A stretch of DNA of 18,545 nt, taken from assembly GCA_004212135.1 (NCBI GenBank), contig RXIE01000103.1:1-18545 (forward strand), given 5' to 3'. The notes under the pieces are model-generated. The model ran no database searches. It saw only the letters and a program-made list of their open reading frames with translations, and was not told where the DNA came from. Positions 1 through 7,326 of the stretch are shown here, piece by piece. Source of the stretch: Candidatus Methanophagales archaeon ANME-1-THS (GTDB lineage Archaea; Halobacteriota; Syntropharchaeia; Alkanophagales; Methanospirareceae). A program made the position numbers and the translations under genes. Positions within the stretch are counted from its first letter, which is position 1. Every line of letters begins with the position of its first letter.

Positions 1-160
1 CTAACTCTTTCGAGATTATCCCCGCTCCTGCGAGGAGATTATCCGTCAACGTGGTCTTTCCATGGTCTATATGGGCAATGATACCTATGTTTCGTATTCG
101 TTCCGTCTTGTCCAGCAAGCCTTTGATCTTTTCCGCAGCCTTTTTACCTCGTGTTGCCAT
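1..160 (-). CDS. fusA: Translation elongation factor EF-2, N-terminal fragment (runs off left edge)
   Basis: Only the first 53 codons are in the window; the gene continues past base 1. The reading begins MATRGKKAAEKIKGLLDK and continues through the GTPase P-loop AHIDHGKT (residues 29-36), followed by TLTDNLLAGAGIIS. This is the N-terminus typical of archaeal and eukaryotic-type EF-2, the GTPase that drives ribosomal translocation. The start ATG (158-160) is supported by an AGGTGA ribosome binding site (167-172 on the plus strand), complementary to the archaeal 16S 3' end. It is divergent from tRNA-Asp, with an AT-rich promoter region at 228-246 between them. An aminoacyl-carrier GTPase (EF-1A) also has a DHGKT P-loop, but its N-terminus lacks this basic leader; EF-2 is the better call. 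Confidence 0.9.
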   Translation of the reverse strand, partial: MATRGKKAAEKIKGLLDKTERIRNIGIIAHIDHGKTTLTDNLLAGAGIISKEL

Positions 161-227
161 TTACTTTCACCTTGTGCTTTTCTCTCTTTGGTAGAAAGAT
201 TTCGCTTGTAACACCTATCCCCTTCAT

Positions 228-246
228 GATATAAGTATTTATAAGG
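228..246. promoter_or_regulatory. TATA-like region between EF-2 and tRNA-Asp
   Basis: The stretch reads GATATAAGTATTTATAAGG. On the plus strand TATTTATAAG is centred about 31 bases before the tRNA-Asp 5' end. On the minus strand CTTATAAATA and CTTATATC lie about 70-80 bases ahead of the EF-2 ATG, which leaves room for a leader containing the ribosome binding site. The role is inferred from spacing only. Confidence 0.5.
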
Positions 247-270
247 TGGAGAGGATAATAAAGCATACAA

Positions 271-343
271 GCCCGGGTGGTGTAGCGGCCTATCATTGAG
301 CCCTGTCGAGGCTCGGACTCGGGTTCAAATCCCGACCTGGGCG
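271..343 (+). tRNA. tRNA-Asp (anticodon GTC)
   Basis: A 73-nt cloverleaf can be folded by eye. The acceptor stem is GCCCGGG with CCTGGGC (one G-T pair) and the discriminator is G343. The anticodon stem is GAGCC/GGCTC (298-302, 310-314) around loop CTGTCGA, with anticodon GTC at 305-307. The T arm is TCGGG-TTCAAAT-CCCGA (319-335). No CCA follows the discriminator, so it must be added after transcription. No intron is seen. Confidence 0.96.
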
Positions 344-590
344 CTTACTTACCTGTTCATTGCTCCTCCTTGCTCTGAACTTTTTCAATGCATGAATAGA
401 TAAGCCAGGTGGGGGATGCAAAAAGCCCCTGAAAACTCAAATCCTCTAAAAACATCTCGTTTTGGGTATTACACGGCGATTCAATGCATTAATAGCTTCG
501 CACCGGTGAGGGATTGAAATGCCAAGGGTTCAAAGGTTACTCGTATACGGCAACATTTATTAGAACCATTGCAAAAAGGAATAACTGCCA
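344..590. other. Intergenic region with a 16-bp imperfect direct repeat
   Basis: No convincing gene in either strand. It holds two copies of TTCAATGCATKAATAG (384-399 and 480-495, one mismatch, 96 bases apart), each around an ATGCAT palindrome. A single sequence GGTGAGGGATTGAAATG (505-521) resembles the end of a CRISPR repeat but occurs once. A weak TATA-like TTTATTAG near 555-562 may serve the downstream nitroreductase gene. Confidence 0.4.
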
Positions 591-1328
591 ATGCCACCGA
601 AATCCCTGATCGGCGTGATTGTAGCGGTCTTCATCGTAACGGCACTAGCGCTCTCCTTTTCGCTTCTGTTTCCACGAACACCAGGAGAATCCCTAAAAGC
701 TGATGACGTGCAGAAAATAGAGCTGGGGGAACGCATCGAACTGCCGGAGCCGAGATATCAAAGTGAAACATCGGTCGAGGAGGCATTAGCGCAAAGAAGG
801 TCAATAAGAGCGTATTCAGGCGATCATGTAACTCTCGAGGAGGTCTCGCAGCTCCTGTGGGCAGCTCAAGGTATTACTGATCCAGAGGGAACGAAGAGGA
901 CCGCACCATCCGCAGGTGCACTCTATCCCCTCGAGCTCTACGTCGTGGTGGGGGGTGTCGAAGGACTTGATACAGGCGTTTACCGCTACATCCCCCGAGG
1001 GCATGAACTGGTGAAGGTCAGGGATGGTGATCTGCGGGCTGAGCTTGCTACTGCTGCCCTGGGGCAGGGACACGTGAGAGCTGCGGCGATAGACCTCGTA
1101 TTCACTGCGGTTTATGAACGAACGACGGTGAAATATAACGACCGTGGAATCAGGTACGTGCATATGGAAGCAGGACACGCGGCACAAAATGTGTATCTGC
1201 AAGCGGTATCCCTGGATCTCGGAACGGTAACTATCGGCGCATTCAGTGATGCCGAGGTTAAGCAGATCATGCATCTAGAAGAGCAGGAAGATCCGGTGTA
1301 TATCATGCCGGTTGGAAGGATAGGATAA
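591..1328 (+). CDS. Membrane-anchored SagB-type nitroreductase-family oxidoreductase
   Basis: The 245-aa product starts with a hydrophobic signal anchor (residues 5-27), followed by a linker and an FMN-dependent nitroreductase domain of the SagB/ThcOx branch. Visible family signatures are VEEALAQRRSIRAY (about 62-75), SQLLWAAQGIT with APSAGALYPLELYVV (about 105-119), and the late block YERTTVKYNDRGIRYVHMEAG then AAQNVYLQA. SagB enzymes oxidise azolines to azoles in peptide toxins, but no cyclodehydratase (SagC/D) lies nearby, so the substrate is unknown; a general flavin reductase is possible. The anchor should place the domain outside the membrane, which is unusual for a flavoenzyme. cobS starts 8 nt after the stop, so the two are probably co-transcribed. 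A shorter cytoplasmic paralogue is at 13134-13718. Confidence 0.85.
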   Translation: MPPKSLIGVIVAVFIVTALALSFSLLFPRTPGESLKADDVQKIELGERIELPEPRYQSETSVEEALAQRRSIRAYSGDHVTLEEVSQLLWAAQGITDPEGTKRTAPSAGALYPLELYVVVGGVEGLDTGVYRYIPRGHELVKVRDGDLRAELATAALGQGHVRAAAIDLVFTAVYERTTVKYNDRGIRYVHMEAGHAAQNVYLQAVSLDLGTVTIGAFSDAEVKQIMHLEEQEDPVYIMPVGRIG

Positions 1329-1336
1329 CCAAAGCA

Positions 1337-2104
1337 ATGCGAGACCTCATCAGTTTCTTAACGCAGATACCTGTGGGGAAGGATATAACAATAGAGGCCG
1401 TTACTGCCCGGAGTTACCTCTTTCCTGTTGTCGGCTTGGTGATCGGCTTACCCGTCGCTGTGGTGGCTTTTCTCGCGTTTGGATGCTCAGGTGTGGCACC
1501 TGAAATTGCCGCGCTGCTCACGGTGCTCGCTCTTTATCTCGTCACGGGTCTGATCCACCTGGATGGCTTAGCGGATTTCTTTGATGGATTAATGGCACCG
1601 GGAAGCACGCGCGATAAAGTAAGGGCGATGAAGGATGATAACTTGGGGACCGCGGGATTGTTCGCGACGATCCTGGTTCTCCTGGTGAGTTTGTTTGCCA
1701 TTGAGATTATCGGTGCGGAGCTTGCAGCGACTGCTTCTGGCTTTACGTTCGTCTCGTTTTACACGTTTGCTTCGGTCTTCATCATCGCGGAGGTCTCAGC
1801 GAAGCTGAGTATGAATACGTGCATGGTGCTTGGCATGAGCTGTGATCGTCATGAAGGACTGGGCGCGCTCTTCATACAGGCTTTTTCGCCACGGAAATAT
1901 CTCGCAGCCCTTCTTTCCGCGGTCTTCATTGCGTTCCTCTTCACCCTTTCGGTTCGTCTCCTGATCGTGCTGACGGGCATCGTCGTCGCATTTCTGGTCT
2001 CCTCCGTTGCACGACAAAAACTGGGTGTGATGAGCGGCGATATCATGGGCGCTTCGAACGAACTCGCGCGGAGTGCGACGCTGCTTCTATGTGCACTTCT
2101 CTGA
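1337..2104 (+). CDS. cobS: Adenosylcobinamide-GDP ribazoletransferase (cobalamin synthase)
   Basis: The 255-aa integral membrane protein joins adenosylcobinamide-GDP to alpha-ribazole (or its 5'-phosphate), the last assembly step of the cobamide nucleotide loop. The family's active-site blocks are visible: GLIHLDGLADFFDG (residues 71-84, acidic metal-binding motif), MKDDNLGTAG (98-107) and SGDIMGASNELAR (about 233-245). About six hydrophobic segments surround them. Length matches the usual 240-260. It follows the SagB-type nitroreductase by 8 nt with no clear ribosome binding site of its own, which suggests coupled translation. Cobamides are cofactors of methyl transfer in C1-metabolising archaea, which fits mch in the same window. 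No other cobamide genes are present here. Confidence 0.95.
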   Translation: MRDLISFLTQIPVGKDITIEAVTARSYLFPVVGLVIGLPVAVVAFLAFGCSGVAPEIAALLTVLALYLVTGLIHLDGLADFFDGLMAPGSTRDKVRAMKDDNLGTAGLFATILVLLVSLFAIEIIGAELAATASGFTFVSFYTFASVFIIAEVSAKLSMNTCMVLGMSCDRHEGLGALFIQAFSPRKYLAALLSAVFIAFLFTLSVRLLIVLTGIVVAFLVSSVARQKLGVMSGDIMGASNELARSATLLLCALL

Positions 2105-2140
2105 CCTTGTTAAGTGGTGGGCGGGGTGAAGAGAGTGGAG

Positions 2141-2226
2141 CGCCAGGATCAGGATTCGAACCTGAGAGTCCTTTTCAGGACAGTGGCTCTCGAGGCCACC
2201 GCATTAGTCCACTCTGCCACCCTGGC
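2141..2226 (-). tRNA. tRNA-Ser (anticodon CGA)
   Basis: An 86-nt class II tRNA on the minus strand. The acceptor stem is GCCAGGG with TCCTGGC and the discriminator is G (2141). The anticodon stem is GTGGC/GCCAC around CTCGAGA, with anticodon CGA at 2192-2190. A long variable arm, GTCCT-GAAA-AGGAC, marks it as serine rather than another class. The T arm is TCAGG-TTCGAAT-CCTGA. CCA is not encoded. A possible TATA box, TTTATAAC, lies on the minus strand near 2275-2283. Confidence 0.95.
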
Positions 2227-2306
2227 TTCTCGATACAGCTCCTGTTCACTTCTTCTAAAAGATACAGGCTTCTGGTTATAAATCTGTTATACGAACCGAA
2301 GAGATT

Positions 2307-2900
2307 TTAGAATAACGAGACCACGCCCAGGTAAATGAGCGTTGCAATGGTGGAACGGATAAACGTACCAATGACCACTGCAAGCCAGGTCATTAACGGC
2401 GGCATACCAATGAGCCTGCCCACTATTGAACCGACCCCGGCACCGGTCCATTGCAGTGGGAATATGACCAGAATGACCAGTCCGATGAATCCAAATCGCT
2501 TCGCCCATTTATATTTGGCTAACGCCTTCTCTCCCGTTTCACCCACATTCTCGACCAGCTTTCCCAGTCCTGGTATCTTCTTCGCATAGTCAAAGTTCCA
2601 GACCAAGAATAAAGCGAGCACCGCATCAGTGAACATGATGAAGGATATAAGTGATACCGGGGGAATACCGAGTGTTAAACCGTAAGGAACAACCGAGAGT
2701 GTACCAACTAAAGGCACAAAGGAATAAACACCAAAGACCGCCATATATCTCCTAAACATCTCCGGGTCAGCGAAGAACAGAAATGTCACGAGGGCAGCCG
2801 CGATTGCAAAAGGAATGAGGAGTTTGGCTAATGCGATCTTATTCATCTGGATTACTATCTTCACCTTATCCCTTACACTCATCTCCATCTCTTTGATCAT
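2307..2900 (-). CDS. Small multidrug export-like membrane protein (COG2426 type)
   Basis: The 197-aa protein has about five hydrophobic segments (roughly residues 22-43, 54-75, 81-101, 135-160 and 168-195). Between the third and fourth lies a soluble stretch with the sequence GLGKLVENVGETGEKALAKYK. The layout, the central KYKWAKRFGFIGLVI and the late WTGAGVGSIVGRLIGM match the family named 'putative small multi-drug export protein' (PF06695/COG2426), known only by name and not by demonstrated transport. The ATG at 2900 fits a TATA-like TTTATATG around 2931-2938 with a very short leader. In-frame ATGs at residues 5 and 7 are alternatives. It is divergent from the metallo-hydrolase. Confidence 0.8.
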   Translation of the reverse strand: MIKEMEMSVRDKVKIVIQMNKIALAKLLIPFAIAAALVTFLFFADPEMFRRYMAVFGVYSFVPLVGTLSVVPYGLTLGIPPVSLISFIMFTDAVLALFLVWNFDYAKKIPGLGKLVENVGETGEKALAKYKWAKRFGFIGLVILVIFPLQWTGAGVGSIVGRLIGMPPLMTWLAVVIGTFIRSTIATLIYLGVVSLF

Positions 2901-2929
2901 CGTTCTATCAAGATGTGCCGTTTGTGGAT

Positions 2930-2939
2930 CATATAAATT
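2930..2939. promoter_or_regulatory. TATA-like element shared by two divergent genes
   Basis: CATATAAATT reads as a TATA box on both strands. On the plus strand it would place the transcript start near 2961, at the first in-frame start of the metallo-hydrolase. On the minus strand it would place it near 2908, just before the ATG at 2900. Confidence 0.45.
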
Positions 2940-2960
2940 GAGCGATAACAGATATAAAAG

Positions 2961-3635
2961 TTGAGAAAAGTGAAACTCAGTATCGTCTATGATAACGAAG
3001 CGAATAACGGGTTCATAAGCGACTGGGGGTTCTCATGTTCAATCGAGACGGGGGATTGGCACATTCTGTTTGATACCGGGGCATCAGGCGAGATACTGGT
3101 TCACAACTTGCACCGGCTGGGGATACACAAAGAAGAGATTGATATTATTACGCTCTCACATAAGCACTGGGATCACACGGGTGGGCTTCGAGCGGTGTTG
3201 CATCCGGGCGTCGCGGTGTGTCTGCCCAGCTCGTTCCCGCTCAGCTTCAAGAAATATATAGCGAAGAAAGCAGCGCGAGTGGTTGAAGTATCAGAACCGA
3301 AGGAGATTGTCCCGGGAGTTTATACAACCGGGGAACTGAGAATCGCGCGTCTGCTTTCGGAGCAGTCATTGGTCTTAAAGACGAAAGGAGGTGAAGGTGT
3401 GGTTGTACTCACCGGCTGCGGACATCCGGGTTTGGATAAGATTCTTGAGGCGGCAAAGCCGTTCGGTACACTCTATGGTGTGATCGGTGGTTTTCATGGG
3501 TTTAATAAGCTGGAGCTGCTCCACGAGTTGGAAGTGATTGTACCCTGTCATGGTACGATTCGCAAGAACGAGATAATGAGGATGTATCCGCAGAAAGCGG
3601 CGCGGTGCGGAGCGGGCATGGTGCTTGAGTTCTAA
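2961..3635 (+). CDS. Metallo-beta-lactamase-fold hydrolase (COG1237 type)
   Basis: The 224-aa metal-dependent hydrolase has the superfamily's metal sites in order: SHKHWDHTGG (HxHxDH, about residues 66-75), TGCGHPG (about 151-157), GGFHGF (about 176-181) and CHGT (about 196-199). The N-terminus VKLSIVYDNEANNGFISDWGFS is typical of COG1237, whose members in methanogens have been proposed to act in methanopterin precursor synthesis; this assignment is family-level only. The first start is TTG at 2961; an in-frame GTG at 2970 gives the more usual MKLSIVYDN and may be the true start with a short leader. The gene converges on hppA, with 18 nt between the stops. Confidence 0.85.
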   Translation: MRKVKLSIVYDNEANNGFISDWGFSCSIETGDWHILFDTGASGEILVHNLHRLGIHKEEIDIITLSHKHWDHTGGLRAVLHPGVAVCLPSSFPLSFKKYIAKKAARVVEVSEPKEIVPGVYTTGELRIARLLSEQSLVLKTKGGEGVVVLTGCGHPGLDKILEAAKPFGTLYGVIGGFHGFNKLELLHELEVIVPCHGTIRKNEIMRMYPQKAARCGAGMVLEF

Positions 3636-3653
3636 CTGCTTCGCACGAGGATG

Positions 3654-5747
3654 CTATATAAAGAGCGGACTGAGTACGAGTGTTACCGTGCTCAGGAGCT
3701 TCACCAGAACATGGAGGCTCGGGCCTACCGTGTCCTTGAAGGGGTCGCCCACCGTGTCTCCGACAACCGCAGCGGCATGGGTAGGCGTACCCTTGCCAAT
3801 CGGTTTACCCTGCTCATCTTTCAACATGCCGGATTCAATAAGTTTCTTGGCATTGTCCCAGGCGCCGCCGCTGTTGTTCATAAAGGTGGCCATAATGATA
3901 CCTGCAATGGTTCCTACCATGAGGACGGCCGCGACAGCTTCTGCAGCCGCGTAGCCCGCAATGTTGAAGAGGATGCCAACCGCGACGGGCAAGCAGACCG
4001 CGAGCAAACCTGGAGCTACCATCTCCCTCAAGCCGGCTTTCGTCGTTATATCCACTGCCTTTGCGTAATCCGGCTTGGTTGTCCCTTTCATTATCCCGGG
4101 ATCTTCTCTGAATTGCCGCCTGACCTCCTCAATAATCTTACCCGCTGTCTTGCCCACCGCTCGCATGGCGAGCGAACTGAAGAGGAACACGAGCATCACT
4201 GCCAGCAGACCACCAACAAAGACCTCGACCTTCGCGATATTCACCACCGCAAAGATCTCACCCGTGACCTCGGCGACCTTATCCATATATGCCTGAAAGA
4301 GCAGAAATGCTGCCAGGCCCGCGGAACCCATCGCATAACCCTTGGTCAGTGCTTTGGTTGTATTACCGACCGCGTCGAGCTTGTCCGTGACCACGCGCGC
4401 ACCCTTCACATTCGCCATTTCAATAATCCCGTTCGCATTGTCTGTAATTGGGCCGAAGGTATCCATGGAGAGGATGTAAGCGCAGGTCATGAGCATCCCC
4501 ATCGTGGCAACCGCAGTTCCGTAGACGCCGCCGTTGGGAAGATGGGTCTGGGAGCCCAGCCAGAATGAGAGTAAGAGGGCTAATCCGATCGCAATTGCGG
4601 TGAAAAGGGTGCATTCGTACCCGACCGCAGTTCCCGACACGATATTCGTCGCGGGACCGGTCCTGCTCGCATGTGCTATCGCCCGAACCGGTCTGAACCG
4701 CCCTTCAGTGTAATACTGGGTGATATAGACGAAGGCAATACTGGTCAAGATCCCGACCACGCCAGCCCAGAAATACCAGATATTCTGAAGCATTGAGGTT
4801 GTGGCAAGGTACATCCCAATGATACTGATGATAATCGCGAGATAGTACCCACGGTTTAATGCGTTCATCGGGTTCTCTTCTTCTTTACCTCGCACGACGA
4901 GTATGCCAAAGATCGTTGCAATCAGTCCAAAAGCGCGTACGACTAACGGAAAGAGTATCCAGGCAATGTTCTGGGTGACCGCGAAGATCGCCACTCCGAG
5001 TATCATCGCCCCTATATTCTCCGCAGCCGTGGACTCGAAGAGGTCCGCACCTCTGCCCGCACAGTCACCGACATTATCGCCGACCAGGTCCGCAATTACT
5101 GCCGCATTCCGGGGATCATCTTCGGGTATGCCCGCCTCAATCTTGCCGACCAGGTCAGCACCCATATCCGCGGCCTTGGTATAAATGCCGCCGCCCAGTT
5201 GTGCAAACAGAGCGACGAAACTTGCGCCAAATCCAAACCCCACAATGAGGAATGGAGTAAGGGCAGGGGTGGTCATACCACCATAGGCATAAAAGATCGC
5301 GGTTACACCGAGCAAACTCAAAGCAACGATTGTGAAACCGCTGACCGCGCCGCCACGCAAAGCGACGGTAATAGCATCCCGCAATCCTTTCCGCGCAGCT
5401 GCAGCGCACCGCGAATTTGATTTCACCGAGATATACATCCCGATGAACCCTGAAAGCGCTGAGCAGAACGCGCCTAAGAGGAACGCAAAACTCGTCTTCA
5501 AGCCTAGATCAAAATCCGATTCAAAATACCCAATCGCGAGACCGATAAGAACCGAGGTGATAACCGCGAGAATCGCAATGGTCTGGTACTGCCGTCTCAT
5601 GAAGGCCACTGCTCCCTCGAGGATCAGTGCCCCTATCTCCTGCATCTTCTTGTCACCCGCATCCCTTCTCAACACATCCCACGCAAGTGCAATCGCAAAA
5701 GCCAGTGCCAGTATACCGGATAACGGAACAACCCAGAAGAGATTCAT
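3654..5747 (-). CDS. hppA: Membrane-bound proton-translocating pyrophosphatase, K+-independent type
   Basis: The 697-aa pump hydrolyses pyrophosphate and moves H+ across the membrane. Hallmarks are GGGIYTKAADMGADLVGK (185-202), the acidic DNVGDCAGRGADLFES (about 224-239), DNANGIIEMANV (about 436-447), and near the end GGAWDNAKK and GDTVGDPFKDTVGPSLH. The K+-dependence site reads GNTTKALTKG (461-470). A lysine at position 465, where K+-dependent enzymes have alanine, marks the K+-independent proton-pumping class. The start is ATG 5745-5747, because AGGAGTGAG sits just upstream (5752-5760) and homology starts at MNLFWVVPLSG; longer in-frame extensions overlap the divergent methylase gene. The pump would save energy from biosynthetic PPi. 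Confidence 0.96.
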   Translation of the reverse strand: MNLFWVVPLSGILALAFAIALAWDVLRRDAGDKKMQEIGALILEGAVAFMRRQYQTIAILAVITSVLIGLAIGYFESDFDLGLKTSFAFLLGAFCSALSGFIGMYISVKSNSRCAAAARKGLRDAITVALRGGAVSGFTIVALSLLGVTAIFYAYGGMTTPALTPFLIVGFGFGASFVALFAQLGGGIYTKAADMGADLVGKIEAGIPEDDPRNAAVIADLVGDNVGDCAGRGADLFESTAAENIGAMILGVAIFAVTQNIAWILFPLVVRAFGLIATIFGILVVRGKEEENPMNALNRGYYLAIIISIIGMYLATTSMLQNIWYFWAGVVGILTSIAFVYITQYYTEGRFRPVRAIAHASRTGPATNIVSGTAVGYECTLFTAIAIGLALLLSFWLGSQTHLPNGGVYGTAVATMGMLMTCAYILSMDTFGPITDNANGIIEMANVKGARVVTDKLDAVGNTTKALTKGYAMGSAGLAAFLLFQAYMDKVAEVTGEIFAVVNIAKVEVFVGGLLAVMLVFLFSSLAMRAVGKTAGKIIEEVRRQFREDPGIMKGTTKPDYAKAVDITTKAGLREMVAPGLLAVCLPVAVGILFNIAGYAAAEAVAAVLMVGTIAGIIMATFMNNSGGAWDNAKKLIESGMLKDEQGKPIGKGTPTHAAAVVGDTVGDPFKDTVGPSLHVLVKLLSTVTLVLSPLFI

Positions 5748-5797
5748 ACTACTCACTCCTTCACTTTCGTGCCCTGACCCTTCTTCTCTCATACGTT

Positions 5798-5810
5798 CTA
5801 TATAAATATT
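5798..5810. promoter_or_regulatory. TATA-like element between hppA and the methylase gene
   Basis: CTATATAAATATT is nearly symmetric. Plus-strand use gives a transcript start near 5830, so the methylase (ATG 5835) would be almost leaderless. Minus-strand use gives a start near 5777, leaving a leader of about 30 nt that contains the hppA ribosome binding site. Confidence 0.5.
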
Positions 5811-5834
5811 GCGCTTTTTGACGCACACCGAACC

Positions 5835-6431
5835 ATGAAGAAGAAGGAACTGGAAATCATGCTCGAACGTGTGGAGGACGTAGAGGAGCCGGATGTGGAT
5901 CGCGAGCAATATGCAACACCTGCGACCGTGGCGTCCGATTTACTCTACTTCGCGTTCATGAACGGGGACATCCGGGACTGCGTGGTCTACGATCTTGGAT
6001 GCGGTACGGGCATACTCGGGATTGGCGCGAAGCTTTTGGGTGCGAAGGCAGTAATCGGGATAGATAGTGACGAGAAGATGATCGAGGTTGCGGAGGCGAA
6101 TGCTAAGCGGTTGGGTCTGCAGGTGGAATTCAGGAGGTGTGATGTGCGGGAAGTCGAAGGCAAAGGTGATACCGTGGTGATGAACCCTCCATTCGGTGCA
6201 CAGCGGAAGAATAGACATGCAGATCGGCTATTTTTGGGAAAAGCGCTTGAAATCGCTCCTGTTGGCTACGCAATCCTCAATAAGGGGAGTGAATTGTTTA
6301 TCACACGGGTTATGCCAACCGCATCAGTTCGTCACTTTCCCGTTGCGTTTCCACTGCGGCGGCGGTTCTCGTTCCATAAACAGGATACAAAGCTCATACC
6401 GGTGGATATCTACCGGATCGAGCGCACGTAA
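5835..6431 (+). CDS. METTL5-like N6-adenine RNA methylase (COG2263)
   Basis: The 198-aa S-adenosylmethionine-dependent methyltransferase has EQYATPATVASDLLYFA (about 24-40), the substrate-side block of METTL5-type enzymes, then motif I DLGCGTGILGIGAKLLGA (about 53-70), the acidic GIDSD (about 74-78) and the catalytic NPPFG motif (about 117-121) of N6-adenine methylases. The eukaryotic relative METTL5 makes one m6A in 18S rRNA; by analogy this protein probably modifies 16S rRNA, but that is inference. Length and order match archaeal members. The 3' end overlaps the antisense phosphatase remnant by about 20 bases. Confidence 0.88.
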   Translation: MKKKELEIMLERVEDVEEPDVDREQYATPATVASDLLYFAFMNGDIRDCVVYDLGCGTGILGIGAKLLGAKAVIGIDSDEKMIEVAEANAKRLGLQVEFRRCDVREVEGKGDTVVMNPPFGAQRKNRHADRLFLGKALEIAPVGYAILNKGSELFITRVMPTASVRHFPVAFPLRRRFSFHKQDTKLIPVDIYRIERT

Positions 6432-6728
6432 GAAGATCCCGTTCGAGTCTGCGCCTCATCAATGTGAAGAAGCGTACTTTTTATCTCCTCTATCGTCTCC
6501 ATCAGACCGGGGAGCAGAGCGATATCAGGTTTCCGGGTCGCGACGAATTCGACCGCATCATTCAACTGCTCACGAGCGACAGGCTGCATATCAATGAGGG
6601 GAACTTTATGATAGAGGCGTTCTGTCTCAACATCCCGTTCACTCGCGACATTCAGCAGTGCGGTGATCGGAACCGGAGGGCTTAAGGCATCTTTATCCGA
6701 TCGCCAGGTTCTCTAACACGAATCTCAT
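6410..6728 (-). pseudogene. Frameshifted dual-specificity-phosphatase-like gene lacking its active site
   Basis: No intact frame runs through this stretch, yet it reads as protein on the minus strand. ATG 6728 gives MRFVLENLAIG, then an in-frame TAA. One base over, the next frame reads KDALSPPVPITALLNVASE, continues through LYHKVPLIDMQPVAREQLND and AVEFVATRKPDIALLPGLME, and ends at 6410. The first part resembles the N-terminal half of dual-specificity phosphatases; the end resembles the segment after the catalytic loop. The HCxxGxxRS loop that should lie between them is absent, as if deleted between two AVEFV-like stretches. Removing one base gives 105 aa, against about 150 in the family. It starts 6 nt after the upstream gene's stop, so it was once in an operon. 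Family assignment is by recall and moderate. Confidence 0.55.
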
Positions 6729-6734
6729 CTCATT

Positions 6735-7307
6735 CTAAAAACATACCAGGTGTTCTCTCAGTACTTCGATCTCCTCGGAGAGCTCTGCCTTGACCTGGGA
6801 GTCGGGTTCGCTCGCGAGTTTCCTTTCCACACGGTTTAACTCCTTCTTGAAGTGCTCGAGCTCTTCTTCCGTAAAGGGATGATCCAGGTATACGTTCTTT
6901 GCGACCTGTGCAGATAACATGCCAATCCGAGCTCTTATCCATTTAACGGCAGGTGATACCTCCGCTTCTGAGACCATCTGAGCGGGCGTCTCGGCGTGAA
7001 CCGCTCGTTCTATCCGCTGAAACTCTTCCTTAACCGCTCGTTCTCCTTCTTCCTCTTCAGCCGGGGAGACCTCTATGAGGTCAAGGTAATGCGCGTACAG
7101 TGCATCCAGCACCGTGGATAAATCTTCTCGGTCATCTGCATCTTCGATGCTCGCGATACACGTAGCCACCCTGAGTTTATGCCGGTACAGGGCGCGAATT
7201 TTATCTTCTTTCTCCCATGAAGACCGAAAGATAGAGGGAAAAACTAATTCTTCCAGCATTTTGACGCGTATCTTCGGCTCAAAAAACACCGTTTTGGACT
7301 TATCCAT
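6735..7307 (-). CDS. Hypothetical helical protein
   Basis: The 190-aa protein is not recognised. It is rich in Glu, Lys, Arg and Ala, has no membrane segment or signal, and looks almost wholly alpha-helical. A glutamate run (EEEEGE, about 84-89) lies between two helical halves, and the last third is probably a coiled coil. The N-terminus MDKSKTVFFEPKIRVKMLEELVF could be a small folded cap. There is no visible catalytic motif. The ATG at 7307 lies about 25 bases from a TATA-like element (7327-7337) on this strand, which fits leaderless transcription. It is divergent from mch and upstream of the phosphatase remnant by 6 nt, so it may have worked with the phosphatase before that gene decayed. 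Confidence 0.75.
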   Translation of the reverse strand: MDKSKTVFFEPKIRVKMLEELVFPSIFRSSWEKEDKIRALYRHKLRVATCIASIEDADDREDLSTVLDALYAHYLDLIEVSPAEEEEGERAVKEEFQRIERAVHAETPAQMVSEAEVSPAVKWIRARIGMLSAQVAKNVYLDHPFTEEELEHFKKELNRVERKLASEPDSQVKAELSEEIEVLREHLVCF

Positions 7308-7326
7308 ACTTCATAAAAATCCTACG

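Noticed and set aside
501..521. Possible CRISPR repeat ending in GGATTGAAAT
   Set aside because: Only one copy is present, with no spacer-repeat periodicity and no cas gene.
816..1274. Minus-strand frame of 152 codons opposite the anchored nitroreductase
   Set aside because: It lies wholly inside a confidently recognised gene and has random-looking composition.
3651..4568. Long plus-strand open frame of 305 codons opposite the pyrophosphatase gene
   Set aside because: It is antisense to a well-conserved enzyme, has a His/Arg/Cys-rich composition and matches no family; it is a by-product of the codon use of hppA.
5748..5909. 54-residue N-terminal extension of the pyrophosphatase
   Set aside because: It overlaps the methylase gene and promoter, and a good ribosome binding site precedes the internal ATG at 5747.
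6464..6685. Plus-strand frame of 73 codons between the methylase and the helical gene
   Set aside because: The same bases read as phosphatase-like protein on the minus strand, and the plus-strand frame has no motif or ribosome binding site.
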